Shown piece by piece: positions 16,395 through 25,320 of a DNA stretch of 64,000 bases (position 1 is its first letter; each line of letters opens with the position of its first letter). The notes below the pieces were generated by a model. It was not told the origin of the DNA. It did not search any database and worked only from the letters and a program-made list of their open reading frames with translations. The stretch comes from Streptomyces sp. CT34 (GTDB lineage Bacteria; Actinomycetota; Actinomycetes; Streptomycetales; Streptomycetaceae). Made by a program: the position numbers and the translations under genes. Where the stretch lies: assembly GCF_000805335.1 (NCBI RefSeq), contig NZ_KN708638.1, positions 866,352-930,351 on the forward strand, given 5' to 3'.

Positions 16395-16414
16395 TCACCA
16401 ACGATATTTGGTGA
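16395..16414. promoter_or_regulatory. Perfect TCACCAA-N6-TTGGTGA inverted repeat, candidate operator
   Basis: Seven-base perfect arms are separated by six bases. The repeat sits in an AT-rich patch between the regulator gene (starts 16311, minus) and the DUF2231 gene (ATG 16435, plus). Placement favours a binding site of the ArsR-like regulator controlling both directions. Confidence 0.65.
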
Positions 16415-16434
16415 AATAGCTCAGGGAGGCCGCG

Positions 16435-17002
16435 ATGGCTGCCATGCTCACCGACGGACAGCAACAGGCGAAGCGGCCGGTCAGCGCGCTGCTGACCGGC
16501 CCGTACGGGCACCCCTTCCACCCGATCCTGGTCACGGTGCCGATCGGGGCATGGGTGGCGAGCCTGGTCTTCGACATCGCCTCCCGCATCGCCTCCCGTC
16601 CCGGCTTCCTGGGCCCGGCGGCGATGTGGCTGATCACGCTCGGCGTCGGTCGGTGCGCTGGCAGCCGCGACCGTCGGGTTCCTCGACCTGTTCGCCATCC
16701 CCACCGGCACCCCGGCCTTCCGGACCGGTCTGCTGTACATGGCCCTGAATCTGGTCGTGACCTGCGCCTACGCCGGCAACTTCGGGTGGCGCCATGCGCA
16801 GCACACGAGCAGCGGCCCGGTGGGACCCGGGATGCTCACGCTCTCGGCCGTGAGTGTGGCCGTGCTCGCGGTGTCGGGGTTCCTCGGTGGCAGGCTCGCC
16901 TACCGCTACGGCTTCCGCGTGGCCGACGAAACCGCGCAGGCCGAGGGCTACCGAACCGCCGGCCGCCCGACCGGCACGGCCGGACCGGGTGCCCGACCCT
17001 GA
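16435..17002 (+). pseudogene. DUF2231 membrane protein gene broken by a 4-bp duplication
   Basis: The 5' part encodes GPYGHPFHPILVTVPIGAWV and a first helix pair. The 3' part continues in another frame with GALAAATVGFLDLFAIPTG, YMALNLVVTCAYAGNF and FLGGRLAYRYGFRVAD, all typical of DUF2231 heme- or redox-associated membrane proteins. The switch coincides with CGGT repeated at 16647-16650 and 16651-16654; removing one copy restores the frame. The start is good (GGGAGG five bases before ATG 16435). Confidence 0.78.
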
Positions 17003-17073
17003 CCAACCGCCGCACCGGACAGCCCCGCCCGGTGCACCCGTCACGGTCTCGTCACTGTCTTCAGGAGGTCGGC

Positions 17074-17486
17074 ATGAACATCGCCGCACTGATCACGTGG
17101 GTGGTGACCGCCCTCGGCGGCTTCTACCTCATCGGCACCTGGATCACCACGGTGGAGTCCGGCAGGACCGGGCCGGCCGGCTGCCCGTCCCCGTCGTCTT
17201 CGGCCACTTCCTGCTGGCCGCGGCCGGGCTCGTGGTCTGGATCGTCTACCTGGTGACCGACAACCGGGCGCTGGCCTGGACGGCCTTCGGACTGCTCGTC
17301 CCCGTGGCCCTGCTGGGCTTCACCCTGTTCGCCCGCTGGCTCCCCGCCCGCCGGGCCGCCGTCGGCGGCGATCAGGCGCCGCCGGAAGGCCACTTCCCGG
17401 TACCCGTCGTGGCGGCCCACGGAGTGCTCGCCGTGGCCACCGTCATCCTCGTCCTGCTGACCGCGCTGGGCATCGGAGGCAGCTGA
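17074..17486 (+). pseudogene. Small actinobacterial membrane protein gene with a frameshift
   Basis: The gene starts well (AGGAGG before ATG 17074; MNIAALITWVVTALGGFYLI) and then loses frame near 17147-17150. The next frame gives GRLPVPVVFGHFLLAAAGLV, WIVYLVTD and further membrane helices ending at 17486. One missing base would explain it. The intact product would be a protein of about 137 residues with four helices, of unknown function, downstream of DUF2231. Confidence 0.7.
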
Positions 17487-17676
17487 CGTGAGCCGCTCCC
17501 CGCACCGCACCAGCACCGGCACGGCCACCGCCGCCCTCGACAACGCCCCGGACGACCTCGTACGCCCCGCCGCGCTGCGGGTCGTGCACGCCACCGACGG
17601 GATCGATGGCGCTCATCGGACTGTCCCGCTGACCGCGAGGGGGCAGAGGGGACAGGAGCGTGTCCGTGTACGGTAG

Positions 17677-17895
17677 TTGAACCTCCGCTATGCGGCCCCC
17701 GGCTACGACGGCGTGGTCAGCGACTACTTCCTCGTACGCACCGCTCACTTCGCACCTCACGGCACGCTTTCCCACGACGCACTGTCGGCCGAGGACGTCG
17801 TCGGGCTGAAGTGGTGGCGGCACCAAGACGTCGCCGACCACGCGGTCCCGGCCTGTTCTCCCCGTGCGAACTCGCTACTCACGTGGGCGCGTTGA
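17677..17895 (+). pseudogene. Remnant of NUDIX hydrolase (C-terminal part)
   Basis: The frame has SDYFLVRTAHF and ALSAEDVVGLKWWRHQDVA, matching the strand after the NUDIX box and the conserved RWW-like segment of NUDIX hydrolases. The NUDIX box itself (GxxxxxExxxxxREUxEExGU) is absent, as is any plausible N-terminus. A fragment, not functional. Confidence 0.6.
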
Positions 17896-18056
17896 CGACC
17901 TCGGCGCTCCCGGCCGACCCGCTGCCGCTCGGCCTGTGACGAACCCTGTGACCAGCACGGCCCGGCCCGGTTCTCCGCACCGGCGACGCGGCCTGCCCGG
18001 GTCGGGGGCCCACCCGGCCCGGCAGGCCGACCACCTCCACCGCTCCGGCCGGGGCC

Positions 18057-19271
18057 CTACAACACCCGGTCGACGCGCGGGAGGCGGCAGACCACATAGG
18101 CGACCGCCCAGCACGCCGGCAGAGCCAGGAGGGCGACCACGGCGAACTTGGCGACGGCCGGGGCCTGCAGCCAGCGGAAGGCGTACGCGAGCGCGACGAG
18201 CACGGGCGGGTGGAGGACGAAGACCGCGAAGGCGTGCCGGGAGAGGAACGCGGCCTTACGGCCCTGGCGGTTGAAGCGTTCGCGGAAGAGCACGGTCAGA
18301 CCGATGATGATGCCCACCGCGAACGTCGACTCCCACACCGCGGCGACGAGTGACTGCCACGTTCCGTACCCGTACGTCGTGCTCTCCCCCACCATGGCGA
18401 CGACGGGGATATAGGCGAGGGTCGCGGCGGACGCGACGGCGAATCCGAGGTAGCCCGCGCGGCGGGAGAAGGACTGCGGCCAGCCGCGGCGGTAGGCCAG
18501 GAGGCCGACAACGAAGAAGCTCACGTACTGCACCAGAAAGCCGGGGCTCGGCAGTCCGAGGAACCGGACATAGGTCCCGTTCGGTACGAGGATGCGCCAG
18601 AGGTAGGTGGCGAGGGCGAGCGCGGCGGTGAAAAGGACGATGCCGCGCGGCCTCGGCGCAGTCACCGTGGAGCCCGGAGACTGCGTCCGGATCGGCGTCG
18701 GCTCGTCGGTCGTCGCGCCGGGCGTTGCCGGGCGGCGGCGGGAACGGCGGCGTACCAGGGCGTAAAGCAGGACGAACACCAGGAGCACTTCGACGAACCA
18801 CAGCGGGCCCGGGTCCCAACTCACCAGGTAGTAGAGCCAGTACGGGAGGGGCTCACCGTGTGCGGCGAGGACGGACCGCTGGTGGAAGTACCCGCCGAGG
18901 TCCGTGACGGGCCGGATCAGCAGCAGGAAGGCGAGGAGCGGGATGCCGAGGCGCTTCAGGCGGCCCCGGATGAAGCGACGCGGGCCCTTCCGGTCGTAGG
19001 GCGCCGGGGTGAAGTATCCGGCGATCATGAAGTAGAGGCCCAACCCGTACGACTGGTTCAAGATGATGTAGGCGTCCAGGAGCCGTCCGGACCCGTCCTT
19101 GGCGGGCTCGGTGTAGTACCAGATGGGGATGTTGCTGTAGGTGACGGCCGCGTGGCCCACCACCAGCAGAGCCACCAGGATGATGCGCAGGTTGTCGACG
19201 TAGTACACGCGTAAGCGCGTGGGCCCCGCGGCGCCGGCGGGCGCAGCCGTGCGCTCTGCATCGTGTGCCAT
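18057..19271 (-). CDS. Acyltransferase family 3 membrane protein (OpgC-like)
   Basis: This 404-residue polytopic protein of the acyltransferase-3 superfamily probably O-acylates a cell-surface or lipid-linked carbohydrate. It has about ten helices. Family segments include YYVDNLRIILVALLVVGHAA (about 23-42, with the conserved GHA His), YFMIAGYFTP, the extended basic loop RRFIRGRLKRL, and the late HAFAVFVLHPPVL. A Pro/Thr-rich loop lies at about 185-210. The TetR gene upstream is on the same strand 27 bp away and probably controls it. Acceptor unknown. Confidence 0.85.
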   Translation of the reverse strand: MAHDAERTAAPAGAAGPTRLRVYYVDNLRIILVALLVVGHAAVTYSNIPIWYYTEPAKDGSGRLLDAYIILNQSYGLGLYFMIAGYFTPAPYDRKGPRRFIRGRLKRLGIPLLAFLLLIRPVTDLGGYFHQRSVLAAHGEPLPYWLYYLVSWDPGPLWFVEVLLVFVLLYALVRRRSRRRPATPGATTDEPTPIRTQSPGSTVTAPRPRGIVLFTAALALATYLWRILVPNGTYVRFLGLPSPGFLVQYVSFFVVGLLAYRRGWPQSFSRRAGYLGFAVASAATLAYIPVVAMVGESTTYGYGTWQSLVAAVWESTFAVGIIIGLTVLFRERFNRQGRKAAFLSRHAFAVFVLHPPVLVALAYAFRWLQAPAVAKFAVVALLALPACWAVAYVVCRLPRVDRVL

Positions 19272-19298
19272 CGAAATTCCCCAGTTCCATGTGTGTTT

Positions 19299-19973
19299 TC
19301 AGGGGCCGGGCCGGCTGTCCGCTCGGGTCGCATGCCAGAACAGGTCGGCGAGTTCGCGAGCGTGGGCCGTCAGGTCGTGGTCGGGATGCGTGATCCAGTA
19401 GCCGAACATGTCGTCGATGCCGGCCTGAAGGGTGACGACCATGACGCGGGTGTCGAACGGCCGTAGCTCGCCTCGCAGTTGCCCCTCGCGGAAGACCGCT
19501 TCCACGCGGGTGTAGATCCGCTCGCTGGAGGCGATGCCGTATCGCAGATTGCCGTCACCGGTCCGGAAGTGGGTGAATATCTCACCGAGCGCGGCGAGTT
19601 GGATCCGGTGGCCGGACATGTACTCGGCCACCGAACCGGCATAGACGCGCAGCCAGTCGGCCGTTCCGGTCTGCCCTGCGAGCCGGGACGCCACGAAGGC
19701 TTCGAGACCTTCGTGGACCTGCTCAGCGGTCCGCTCGATCAACTCGTTCTTGCCGGCGAAGTGATACGAGATCACGCCCTTGCTGACGCCGGCCCGCTCG
19801 GCTATCTGCGCCATGGAGGCCTTCGCGAACCCCCGTGCCGCAATGACGTCGATGGCGGCTTCGATGATCTGGGCACGGCGCACCTTCTCGATGAGAGAGC
19901 GCTCCGAGTCCGATATCGCCGCCCCGCTCTCCACGTGGCCGGACTGGCCACTTGGATTATTTTCTGACCGCAT
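19299..19973 (-). CDS. TetR-family transcriptional regulator
   Basis: The protein has 224 residues. The HTH spans about 35-80 (RRAQIIEAAIDVIAARGFAK, then IAERAGVSKGVISYHFAGK), followed by a helical ligand domain. An N-terminal extension of about 25 residues precedes the usual start, so a downstream start is possible. It lies immediately upstream of the acyltransferase gene and probably represses the pair. GGCC-rich inverted repeats at its 5' end are candidate operators. Confidence 0.87.
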   Translation of the reverse strand: MRSENNPSGQSGHVESGAAISDSERSLIEKVRRAQIIEAAIDVIAARGFAKASMAQIAERAGVSKGVISYHFAGKNELIERTAEQVHEGLEAFVASRLAGQTGTADWLRVYAGSVAEYMSGHRIQLAALGEIFTHFRTGDGNLRYGIASSERIYTRVEAVFREGQLRGELRPFDTRVMVVTLQAGIDDMFGYWITHPDHDLTAHARELADLFWHATRADSRPGP

Positions 19974-19998
19974 GGCCGGAAATTTAGCCGACCGGCCA
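19935..19998. promoter_or_regulatory. GGCC-centred inverted repeats near TetR start
   Basis: A perfect GTGGCC-ggact-GGCCAC repeat lies within the first codons of the TetR gene (19935-19951), and TGGCCG ... CGGCCA (19973-19978 and 19993-19998) straddles its start. Either could be the self-operator. Confidence 0.35.
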
Positions 19999-20389
19999 GT
20001 CGATGTCGAGCGAATCTCCGACGACGGCGGGGCGCGGCCCGCGCGGCGCGGGCTGAGCGGCAGTCAGGAGCCGGTACGCGGTGGGCGCGGGAGAGGGCTG
20101 AGCACCTGCCACAGCGGGGCGTGCGCGGGTCGCCGCGACGGCCGGCGAGCGGGACGCCGGAGCCGTGTCATCAGCCACGCCCTGCCGCAAGCCCGGTCAC
20201 CTCCCTGTCCAGCCTGAACCGGGCCGCGGTGTGTGGCAGTTGCACAGGGTTGGCCCGTATCCCACCCCTCGCCGGATTCGGTGGCGCGGTCGACGACCCG
20301 CTGCCGGCGGTCCGGGCGACGTGCTGCCGGTCGGGGTCGATGACGCCGGCGGGCACGGACCGGTCGGCCGCCGCCGGCCGGGGCAGGCA
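19999..20389. other. Gap with no supported gene
   Basis: Nearly 400 bases lie between the TetR gene and the end of the next minus-strand gene. Open frames exist on both strands, but none has a ribosome binding site plus recognisable sequence. I see nothing definite here. Confidence 0.4.
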
Positions 20390-20881
20390 TCACTGCCGCT
20401 GGCGCGCGGCGTCGACGAGGAGGCGGACGGCGGCAGGGGGGAGATCCAGGTGGTGGCAGATCCAGGGCGCGTCGTGGCCGTGGTGGACGAGGATCCAGGC
20501 CGTCTGGAGCTGACTCAGGTCGGGGGCGTCGGGGGCCCGCAGCAAGGGGCGAAGCTCTTCCATGGGGAAGCCTTCGAGGGCGTCCGCGCCGAACCACCCG
20601 TCGGGTCCCGCCTCCGGCAGCGCGGGGTGGTGGACCTCCCTGGCCGGTGTGTGCCGGCGGCGCCATACGGCGGCGAAGAGCAGGAGGGCCGCCAGGGCAC
20701 CGCCGAGGAGCCCGGCGCTGATGACCGGGCGCCCGTCGGGCGGCGCGAGGCGCAGCACCGCCACCTCGGCGGCGCCCACGGCGATGACCAGCAGCGTCGC
20801 GGCGATCTCGGGGCTCCAGCGGCGCGGTGCGGCACCCCTGTCCGGGACGCCGCGGCCCCGTGCGGTCCTCATCGCGGCCAT
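20390..20881 (-). CDS. Small membrane protein, hypothetical
   Basis: This 163-residue protein has two membrane helices (about 27-45 ATLLVIAVGAAEVAVLRL and 55-72 AGLLGGALAALLLFAAVW) and a soluble C-terminal domain with LSQLQTAWILVHHGHDAPWI and LDLPPAAVRLLVDAA. GGGAGG lies five bases before ATG 20881, favouring it over ATG 20902. It is divergent from the DUF4118 gene. Not recognised. Confidence 0.65.
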   Translation of the reverse strand: MAAMRTARGRGVPDRGAAPRRWSPEIAATLLVIAVGAAEVAVLRLAPPDGRPVISAGLLGGALAALLLFAAVWRRRHTPAREVHHPALPEAGPDGWFGADALEGFPMEELRPLLRAPDAPDLSQLQTAWILVHHGHDAPWICHHLDLPPAAVRLLVDAARQRQ

Positions 20882-21030
20882 AGGGACCTCCCTCTCCTCC
20901 ATGGTGGACCGGCAGGGGGCAGGCAGCGTGCGGTGGCGGGCGGGCGTCGGGGCCGGAGCGGATGCCCCGCCGTACGGCATTCGGTCATTTCGGGCGCATA
21001 CCGTGGTAAGGAGATGTGGGAGGTGTCCGA

Positions 21031-21783
21031 GTGACCGGATTTCCGCTTCGTGACCGCATCGCGGTGGGTGCTGCCGTAGTCGTCCCCCTGCTGATCGCGC
21101 TGGTACTGGTGCCGTTCCGCGACAGCCTGTCGAGCACGAACATGGCACTGATCTTCGTCGTGGCCGTGGTGGCGATCGCGGCCAACGGGAGCCGGGTGGC
21201 GGGCGCGGTGTCGGCACTGTCCGCGGCGGCCTGGTTCGACTTCTTCCTCACCCCGCCGTACGAGAGCTTCAGCATCGACCGTGCCGAAGATGTCACGACC
21301 TCGATTCTGCTGGTGCTGGTGGGGCTGGCGGTCTCCCAGCTGGCCGCCCGGGCCCGGCGGCTCCAGGTGGTCGTCGTCACCGACGCCGCGCAGCTGCGCC
21401 GGATCCACGAGACCACCGAGCTGGCACAGGCGGCGCCGTCGGCGGAGGCGGTGGTCGACCACGTCAGGCGCGAGCTGGTCGAGCTTCTGGGGCTGCGGGC
21501 GTGCCGCTTCGAGTACGGGACGCTGCTCGGCCACCCGCCCCGGCTGGAACAGGACGGCAGTGTGACCGTGGGCCGCAGGAAATGGGATGTCGACGAGCAC
21601 GGCTGGCCGCCGGAGGAGATCGAGTTGCGGGCGATCGGCAACGGCCGCTACCAGGGCAGGTTCATGCTCCAGCCCTCCCCCGACGCCCGGCCGACGCTCC
21701 AGGCCCGGCTCGTCGCGGTCACTCTCGCCGACCAGGCCGGCGCCGCCCTGAACACCGCCGGCCGCGGCACCCCTGAGCAATGA
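21031..21783 (+). CDS. DUF4118 (KdpD-like) membrane sensor without kinase domain
   Basis: This 250-residue protein has a DUF4118-type membrane module: helices around 10-30, 36-55, 60-75 and 90-110, including MALIFVVAVVAIAANGSRVA and AAAWFDFFLTPPYESFSI, the KdpD signature. A cytosolic GAF-like region (about 115-240) contains TELAQAAPSAEAVVDHVRRE. No histidine-kinase domain follows, so it may signal through partners. GTG 21031 follows GGGAGG at seven bases and is preferred over GTG 21016. Converges with the NRAMP gene. Confidence 0.82.
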   Translation: MTGFPLRDRIAVGAAVVVPLLIALVLVPFRDSLSSTNMALIFVVAVVAIAANGSRVAGAVSALSAAAWFDFFLTPPYESFSIDRAEDVTTSILLVLVGLAVSQLAARARRLQVVVVTDAAQLRRIHETTELAQAAPSAEAVVDHVRRELVELLGLRACRFEYGTLLGHPPRLEQDGSVTVGRRKWDVDEHGWPPEEIELRAIGNGRYQGRFMLQPSPDARPTLQARLVAVTLADQAGAALNTAGRGTPEQ

Positions 21784-21873
21784 CCCACCGGACGATGGCG
21801 TATCGAGCGCGCCGGCGCGGACTTCGGCGTCCCGCCTCGTCCGACGACCGGTGGCGCCTCCCCGCCCGGCCGC

Positions 21874-23733
21874 TCACCCCACTCCCCCGAGCTGGACGGC
21901 CTTGACCAGCAGGAGCAGGGCGGCGACCACCAGATAACCGCGGAGCAGGCCCATGCCGAGCTTCAGTCCGGGTGACCAGACGACCGGTTCGAGGAGGGTC
22001 AGCGGCGGCATGCGCCAACTCTCCCGGTCGGCGCGCGGGATCCGGGGAATGTCCGCGGTGGCGGCGGCACGGCGCCTGTGGACGGTACGGAGCCAGGCGC
22101 CGGCCGCGAGGAGCCCCACGGCGAGGAGGACGCTGAGCCACAGGGCGACCCGGGCGGTGTCCAGGGCCGGGAAGAGCGTGGTGGCGACCAGGATGCCGGA
22201 GAGCATGAGCAGCACCGCGATGATCACGGAGGCCAGGACGTTGAGCCAGCGCGGATTGGTCCACGGGCCCAGCACCGCCCGGTCGTTGCACAGCAGCAGC
22301 AGGAAGACGCTCGCGGACGGCAGCAGCAGTCCGGCCAGGGCCTGGACGCCCGTGGTGATCAGGCCCAGCGGGGCGCCGGGGATCAGCACCACGGCGGCGG
22401 CGACCAGGACCATGCCGGTGTAGCTGGCGTAGAACGCCTTGGCCTCGCCGAAGCTCCGGTGCAGGGAGTGGCGCAGGTTGAACACGTCGCCGAAGGCGTA
22501 GCTGGTGGCCAGGGTGACCGCGGCGGCCCCGATGATCGAGGCGTCCAGCAGGACGACGGCGAACAGCGCCCCCAGGACGCGGCTGTGGTCGGCCAGCGCG
22601 GTGGCGATGCCCAGCGCGTCCGTGAAGTGGCCGGCCGCGGCGGTACCGCGGACCGCGTAGTCGGCGACGATGACGATCGCGATCGCGCCGCCGACCACGA
22701 CCAGGGAACCCAGCACGGTGTCCGCGCGCTCATGGCCGATGAAGCGCGGGGTGATCCGCTTGTCGATGATGTTGGACTGCTGGAAGAACAGCTGCCAGGG
22801 GGCGACCGTGGTGCCCACGATCGCGATGATCAGCAGCACCGCGTTCGACGAGACGCCGCCCTGCACACCGGGCACGAACAGGTGGTACGCGGCGGATCCG
22901 TAGCGCGGATGGGACAGCAGGGCCAGCGGCACCAGCAGCAGGCTGGCGGCGATGAACGCGAGCATCGCCCGCTCCCAGCGGCGGAAACTCCCGCTGGCGG
23001 TGATCGCCACCAGCAGGAGCGCGGCGACCGGCACGGCGATGTACTTGCTGACCCCGAAGTAGCCCAGGGCCAGCGAGACCCCGATGAACTCGGTGACGAT
23101 GGTGAGGAAGTTGAGCACGAACAGATCCGCGACGCTGAACCAGCCCCAGAATCTGCCGAACCGCTCCAGGATCAGCCGGGCGTGCCCGACTCCGGTGACG
23201 GCTCCGAGCCGGACCACCATCTCCTGGTTGACGATCAGCACCGGAACGAGCAGCAGCAGCACCCACAGCAGGCTGTAACCGTGGTTCTGGCCGGCCTGGG
23301 CGTAGGTGGAGACGCCCCCGGCGTCGTTGTCCCCGACCATGACGACCAGGCCGGGGCCGACGATCGCCAGGAAGGTGAGCAGCCGGCGCTTGAGGCTGCG
23401 GCCGGAGTCCGCCTCGTCGAGCCGGATGCGCCCCAGGGCGCCTTCGATGGCTCCCTCGGGGGCAGCGGCCGGGTGGACCGGCGGCGGCCGGTGGCGTGCC
23501 GATGAGGCTTTCGGGGGGCCTGCGGGCGCGGCCGGCGGCCCCGCCCGCAGGCCGGGCGGCGGGGTCCCGGGCCGCTGCGGCGGCTTCGGCGGGGGCGCAG
23601 CAGCCGGTGGCCGGTGCCGCTCCGGCGGGGAGGCCGGTGCGGGGGCCCGCGGCTGCTCCGGCCGCGGGGTCGGCTCGGGCGTCCGCGGGGGCCGGTCGGG
23701 CGGCAGGTCGGGCGGCCGGTGCTCGCCGCTCAC
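21874..23733 (-). CDS. Divergent NRAMP-family divalent metal transporter (NRMT-like)
   Basis: The protein has 619 residues: a Pro/Ala-rich cytosolic N-terminal extension of about 90 residues, then about 11 helices of the NRAMP/SLC11 fold. The first-helix motif is GDNDAGGVSTYAQAG, not the classical DPGN. The sixth-helix region is GTTVAPWQLFFQQSN, lacking the MPH motif of Mn/Fe carriers. Both changes are those expected in the NRAMP-related Mg2+ transporter branch, so magnesium is the favoured substrate (inference). Its start overlaps the end of the MgtE_N-CBS gene by four bases, indicating translational coupling. Confidence 0.85.
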   Translation of the reverse strand: MSGEHRPPDLPPDRPPRTPEPTPRPEQPRAPAPASPPERHRPPAAAPPPKPPQRPGTPPPGLRAGPPAAPAGPPKASSARHRPPPVHPAAAPEGAIEGALGRIRLDEADSGRSLKRRLLTFLAIVGPGLVVMVGDNDAGGVSTYAQAGQNHGYSLLWVLLLLVPVLIVNQEMVVRLGAVTGVGHARLILERFGRFWGWFSVADLFVLNFLTIVTEFIGVSLALGYFGVSKYIAVPVAALLLVAITASGSFRRWERAMLAFIAASLLLVPLALLSHPRYGSAAYHLFVPGVQGGVSSNAVLLIIAIVGTTVAPWQLFFQQSNIIDKRITPRFIGHERADTVLGSLVVVGGAIAIVIVADYAVRGTAAAGHFTDALGIATALADHSRVLGALFAVVLLDASIIGAAAVTLATSYAFGDVFNLRHSLHRSFGEAKAFYASYTGMVLVAAAVVLIPGAPLGLITTGVQALAGLLLPSASVFLLLLCNDRAVLGPWTNPRWLNVLASVIIAVLLMLSGILVATTLFPALDTARVALWLSVLLAVGLLAAGAWLRTVHRRRAAATADIPRIPRADRESWRMPPLTLLEPVVWSPGLKLGMGLLRGYLVVAALLLLVKAVQLGGVG

Positions 23734-25067
23734 GGCGACCGTTCCTGGTGCCGGGGGGCGCTCGTGGCCCGGTGGGCGTCGGGCGGCGGGGCGACCTCCC
23801 GGCGCCGCCAGTCCTCCGGCAGCATCGCTTCGAGGACGTCGTCGACGGTGATGAGGCCCAGCAGCACCCCGTCCTCGTCCACGACGGGCAGGGTGATCAG
23901 GTTGTAGTCCGTCATCAGCAGCGCGACATCCACCAGGTCGGTGTCGGGTCCCACGCGTACCGGGTCCGGTTCGCTGACCTCGTGCAGCCGGGCGTCCGGG
24001 TCGGCCTGGAGAAGCGCCACCAGCCGGGCCGACGCGGTCAGCCGCCCCTCGTCGTCCGTCGTGTACGCGCTGGTCAGCGCCTCGGGTTGGAGCCGGCGGG
24101 AGTCCCGTACGGCCGTCAGGACGTCGGCGACGCGGGTCGTACCCGGCACCGCCAGGTAGTCCATGCCCATCAGCCCGCCCGCGCTGTCGGCGTTGAAGCC
24201 CATCAGCGTCAGCACCTTGGCGCGCTGCCCGGCCGGCAGCCGCTCCAGCACCAGGCGGCGGCGCCCCTGCGGCAGGGCGCCGATCGCGGCGGCCGCGTCA
24301 TCGGCGCGCATCCGAGCGAGCACCGCGGCGATCTCCTCGTCGGTACGGGCGCCGAGAAGGCGGGTGGCCAGGTCCTCCTCCAGCTCCTCGAAGACGTCGG
24401 CCTCCAGTTCCGGGTCCTGGTGGACGTGCCCGAGGATCTCGCTCTCCTCGTCCTTCGACGCCTCTTCGAGCAGGTCGGCGATCTCCGCCGGCCGCAGACC
24501 CCGGATCCGTACCGACGGGCGCCGCACCAGCGCGCTGCGGCGATGCCCGATCAGCGGCTCGAACCCCTTCCAGTCCCGGCACCGGTGCTCGTGCGGGTGC
24601 TCCCCGAAGACCCACAGGAGCCGGCGCGGCCGGTGGGTGTCGACGCGGAACAGCAGCCACTGCCCGTTGCGGTACGCCAGTTCCACGTCCGAGGCGCGTA
24701 CCAGCCGGGCCTCCGCCACGTCGATCAGCCGGTGGCCGAGCACATCGGCGCGGAGCAGCACCTCCCCCTCGCGCCGTACGAACGGCCGGAGATCCACCTT
24801 GGCGCTCGCCAACCGGACGAGCCCGCCCCCGTCGAAGGCGTCCACCTGCTCGACGGGAACGAACAGCTCGCGCCCGCCGACCCCGGCCACCAGCCCGGTG
24901 ACGATCGGGTAGTCCGCGCCGCGCAGCCGCACGATCACATCGGCCAGCCGCCCCAGCACCCGGCCGCCCCGGTCCGCCACCGGCCGCTTGACCAGCGCGG
25001 ACAGGTGCAGCACCGGCGCCCGCTCCTCAGGTGCCGGGGGTCTCGACGAAGACGGACTGACGGCCAT
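23730..25067 (-). CDS. Soluble PRC-barrel / MgtE_N / CBS protein
   Basis: The protein has 445 residues. PRC-barrel-like segments lie at the N-terminus (about 20-170, SALVKRPVADRGGRVLGRLA), an MgtE N-terminal superhelical domain at about 200-290 (LRPAEIADLLEEAS, LARMRADDAAAAIGALP, GFNADSAGGLMG) and two CBS motifs at about 300-420 (ending LPVVDEDGVLLGLITVDDVL). These are the Mg2+-sensing, gating parts of MgtE, but there is no MgtE membrane domain. It is translationally coupled to the NRAMP-like transporter, suggesting it gates that channel or carrier in response to Mg2+. Confidence 0.85.
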   Translation of the reverse strand: MAVSPSSSRPPAPEERAPVLHLSALVKRPVADRGGRVLGRLADVIVRLRGADYPIVTGLVAGVGGRELFVPVEQVDAFDGGGLVRLASAKVDLRPFVRREGEVLLRADVLGHRLIDVAEARLVRASDVELAYRNGQWLLFRVDTHRPRRLLWVFGEHPHEHRCRDWKGFEPLIGHRRSALVRRPSVRIRGLRPAEIADLLEEASKDEESEILGHVHQDPELEADVFEELEEDLATRLLGARTDEEIAAVLARMRADDAAAAIGALPQGRRRLVLERLPAGQRAKVLTLMGFNADSAGGLMGMDYLAVPGTTRVADVLTAVRDSRRLQPEALTSAYTTDDEGRLTASARLVALLQADPDARLHEVSEPDPVRVGPDTDLVDVALLMTDYNLITLPVVDEDGVLLGLITVDDVLEAMLPEDWRRREVAPPPDAHRATSAPRHQERSP

Positions 25068-25083
25068 CGCTCTGCCCTACCGG

Positions 25084-25213
25084 GGTGTACGGGATCTACC
25101 GAGGTGTACGGAATCGATCGTGCCGGCGCCACCGCCGCTGCCGGGAGCTACCGGACGACCGCCGCTGCCCTTTCTCATGTCTCACGCAAACTGCCGCATT
25201 TCCTGAGAAATGC
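25084..25213 (-). promoter_or_regulatory. Leader region of mgtE_N-nramp operon: direct repeats and hairpin
   Basis: GGTGTACGGGATC (25084-25096) and GGTGTACGGAATC (25103-25115) form near-identical direct repeats 19 bases apart just upstream of the start at 25067. A perfect stem GCATTTC-ctga-GAAATGC lies at 25196-25213. Both are in the presumed 5' region of the metal operon and could be protein- or ion-responsive elements. No known riboswitch consensus is recognised. Confidence 0.4.
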
Positions 25214-25320
25214 CACATGGACAACGTATCTCCCGGGCGACGCCTCCCGGGGTCGGCGGGGCTCGGATGGCGCCCTCAGGTCATGCGCTCGGGTCGTGGG
25301 CCCGGGTCATGGCGTCGGCC

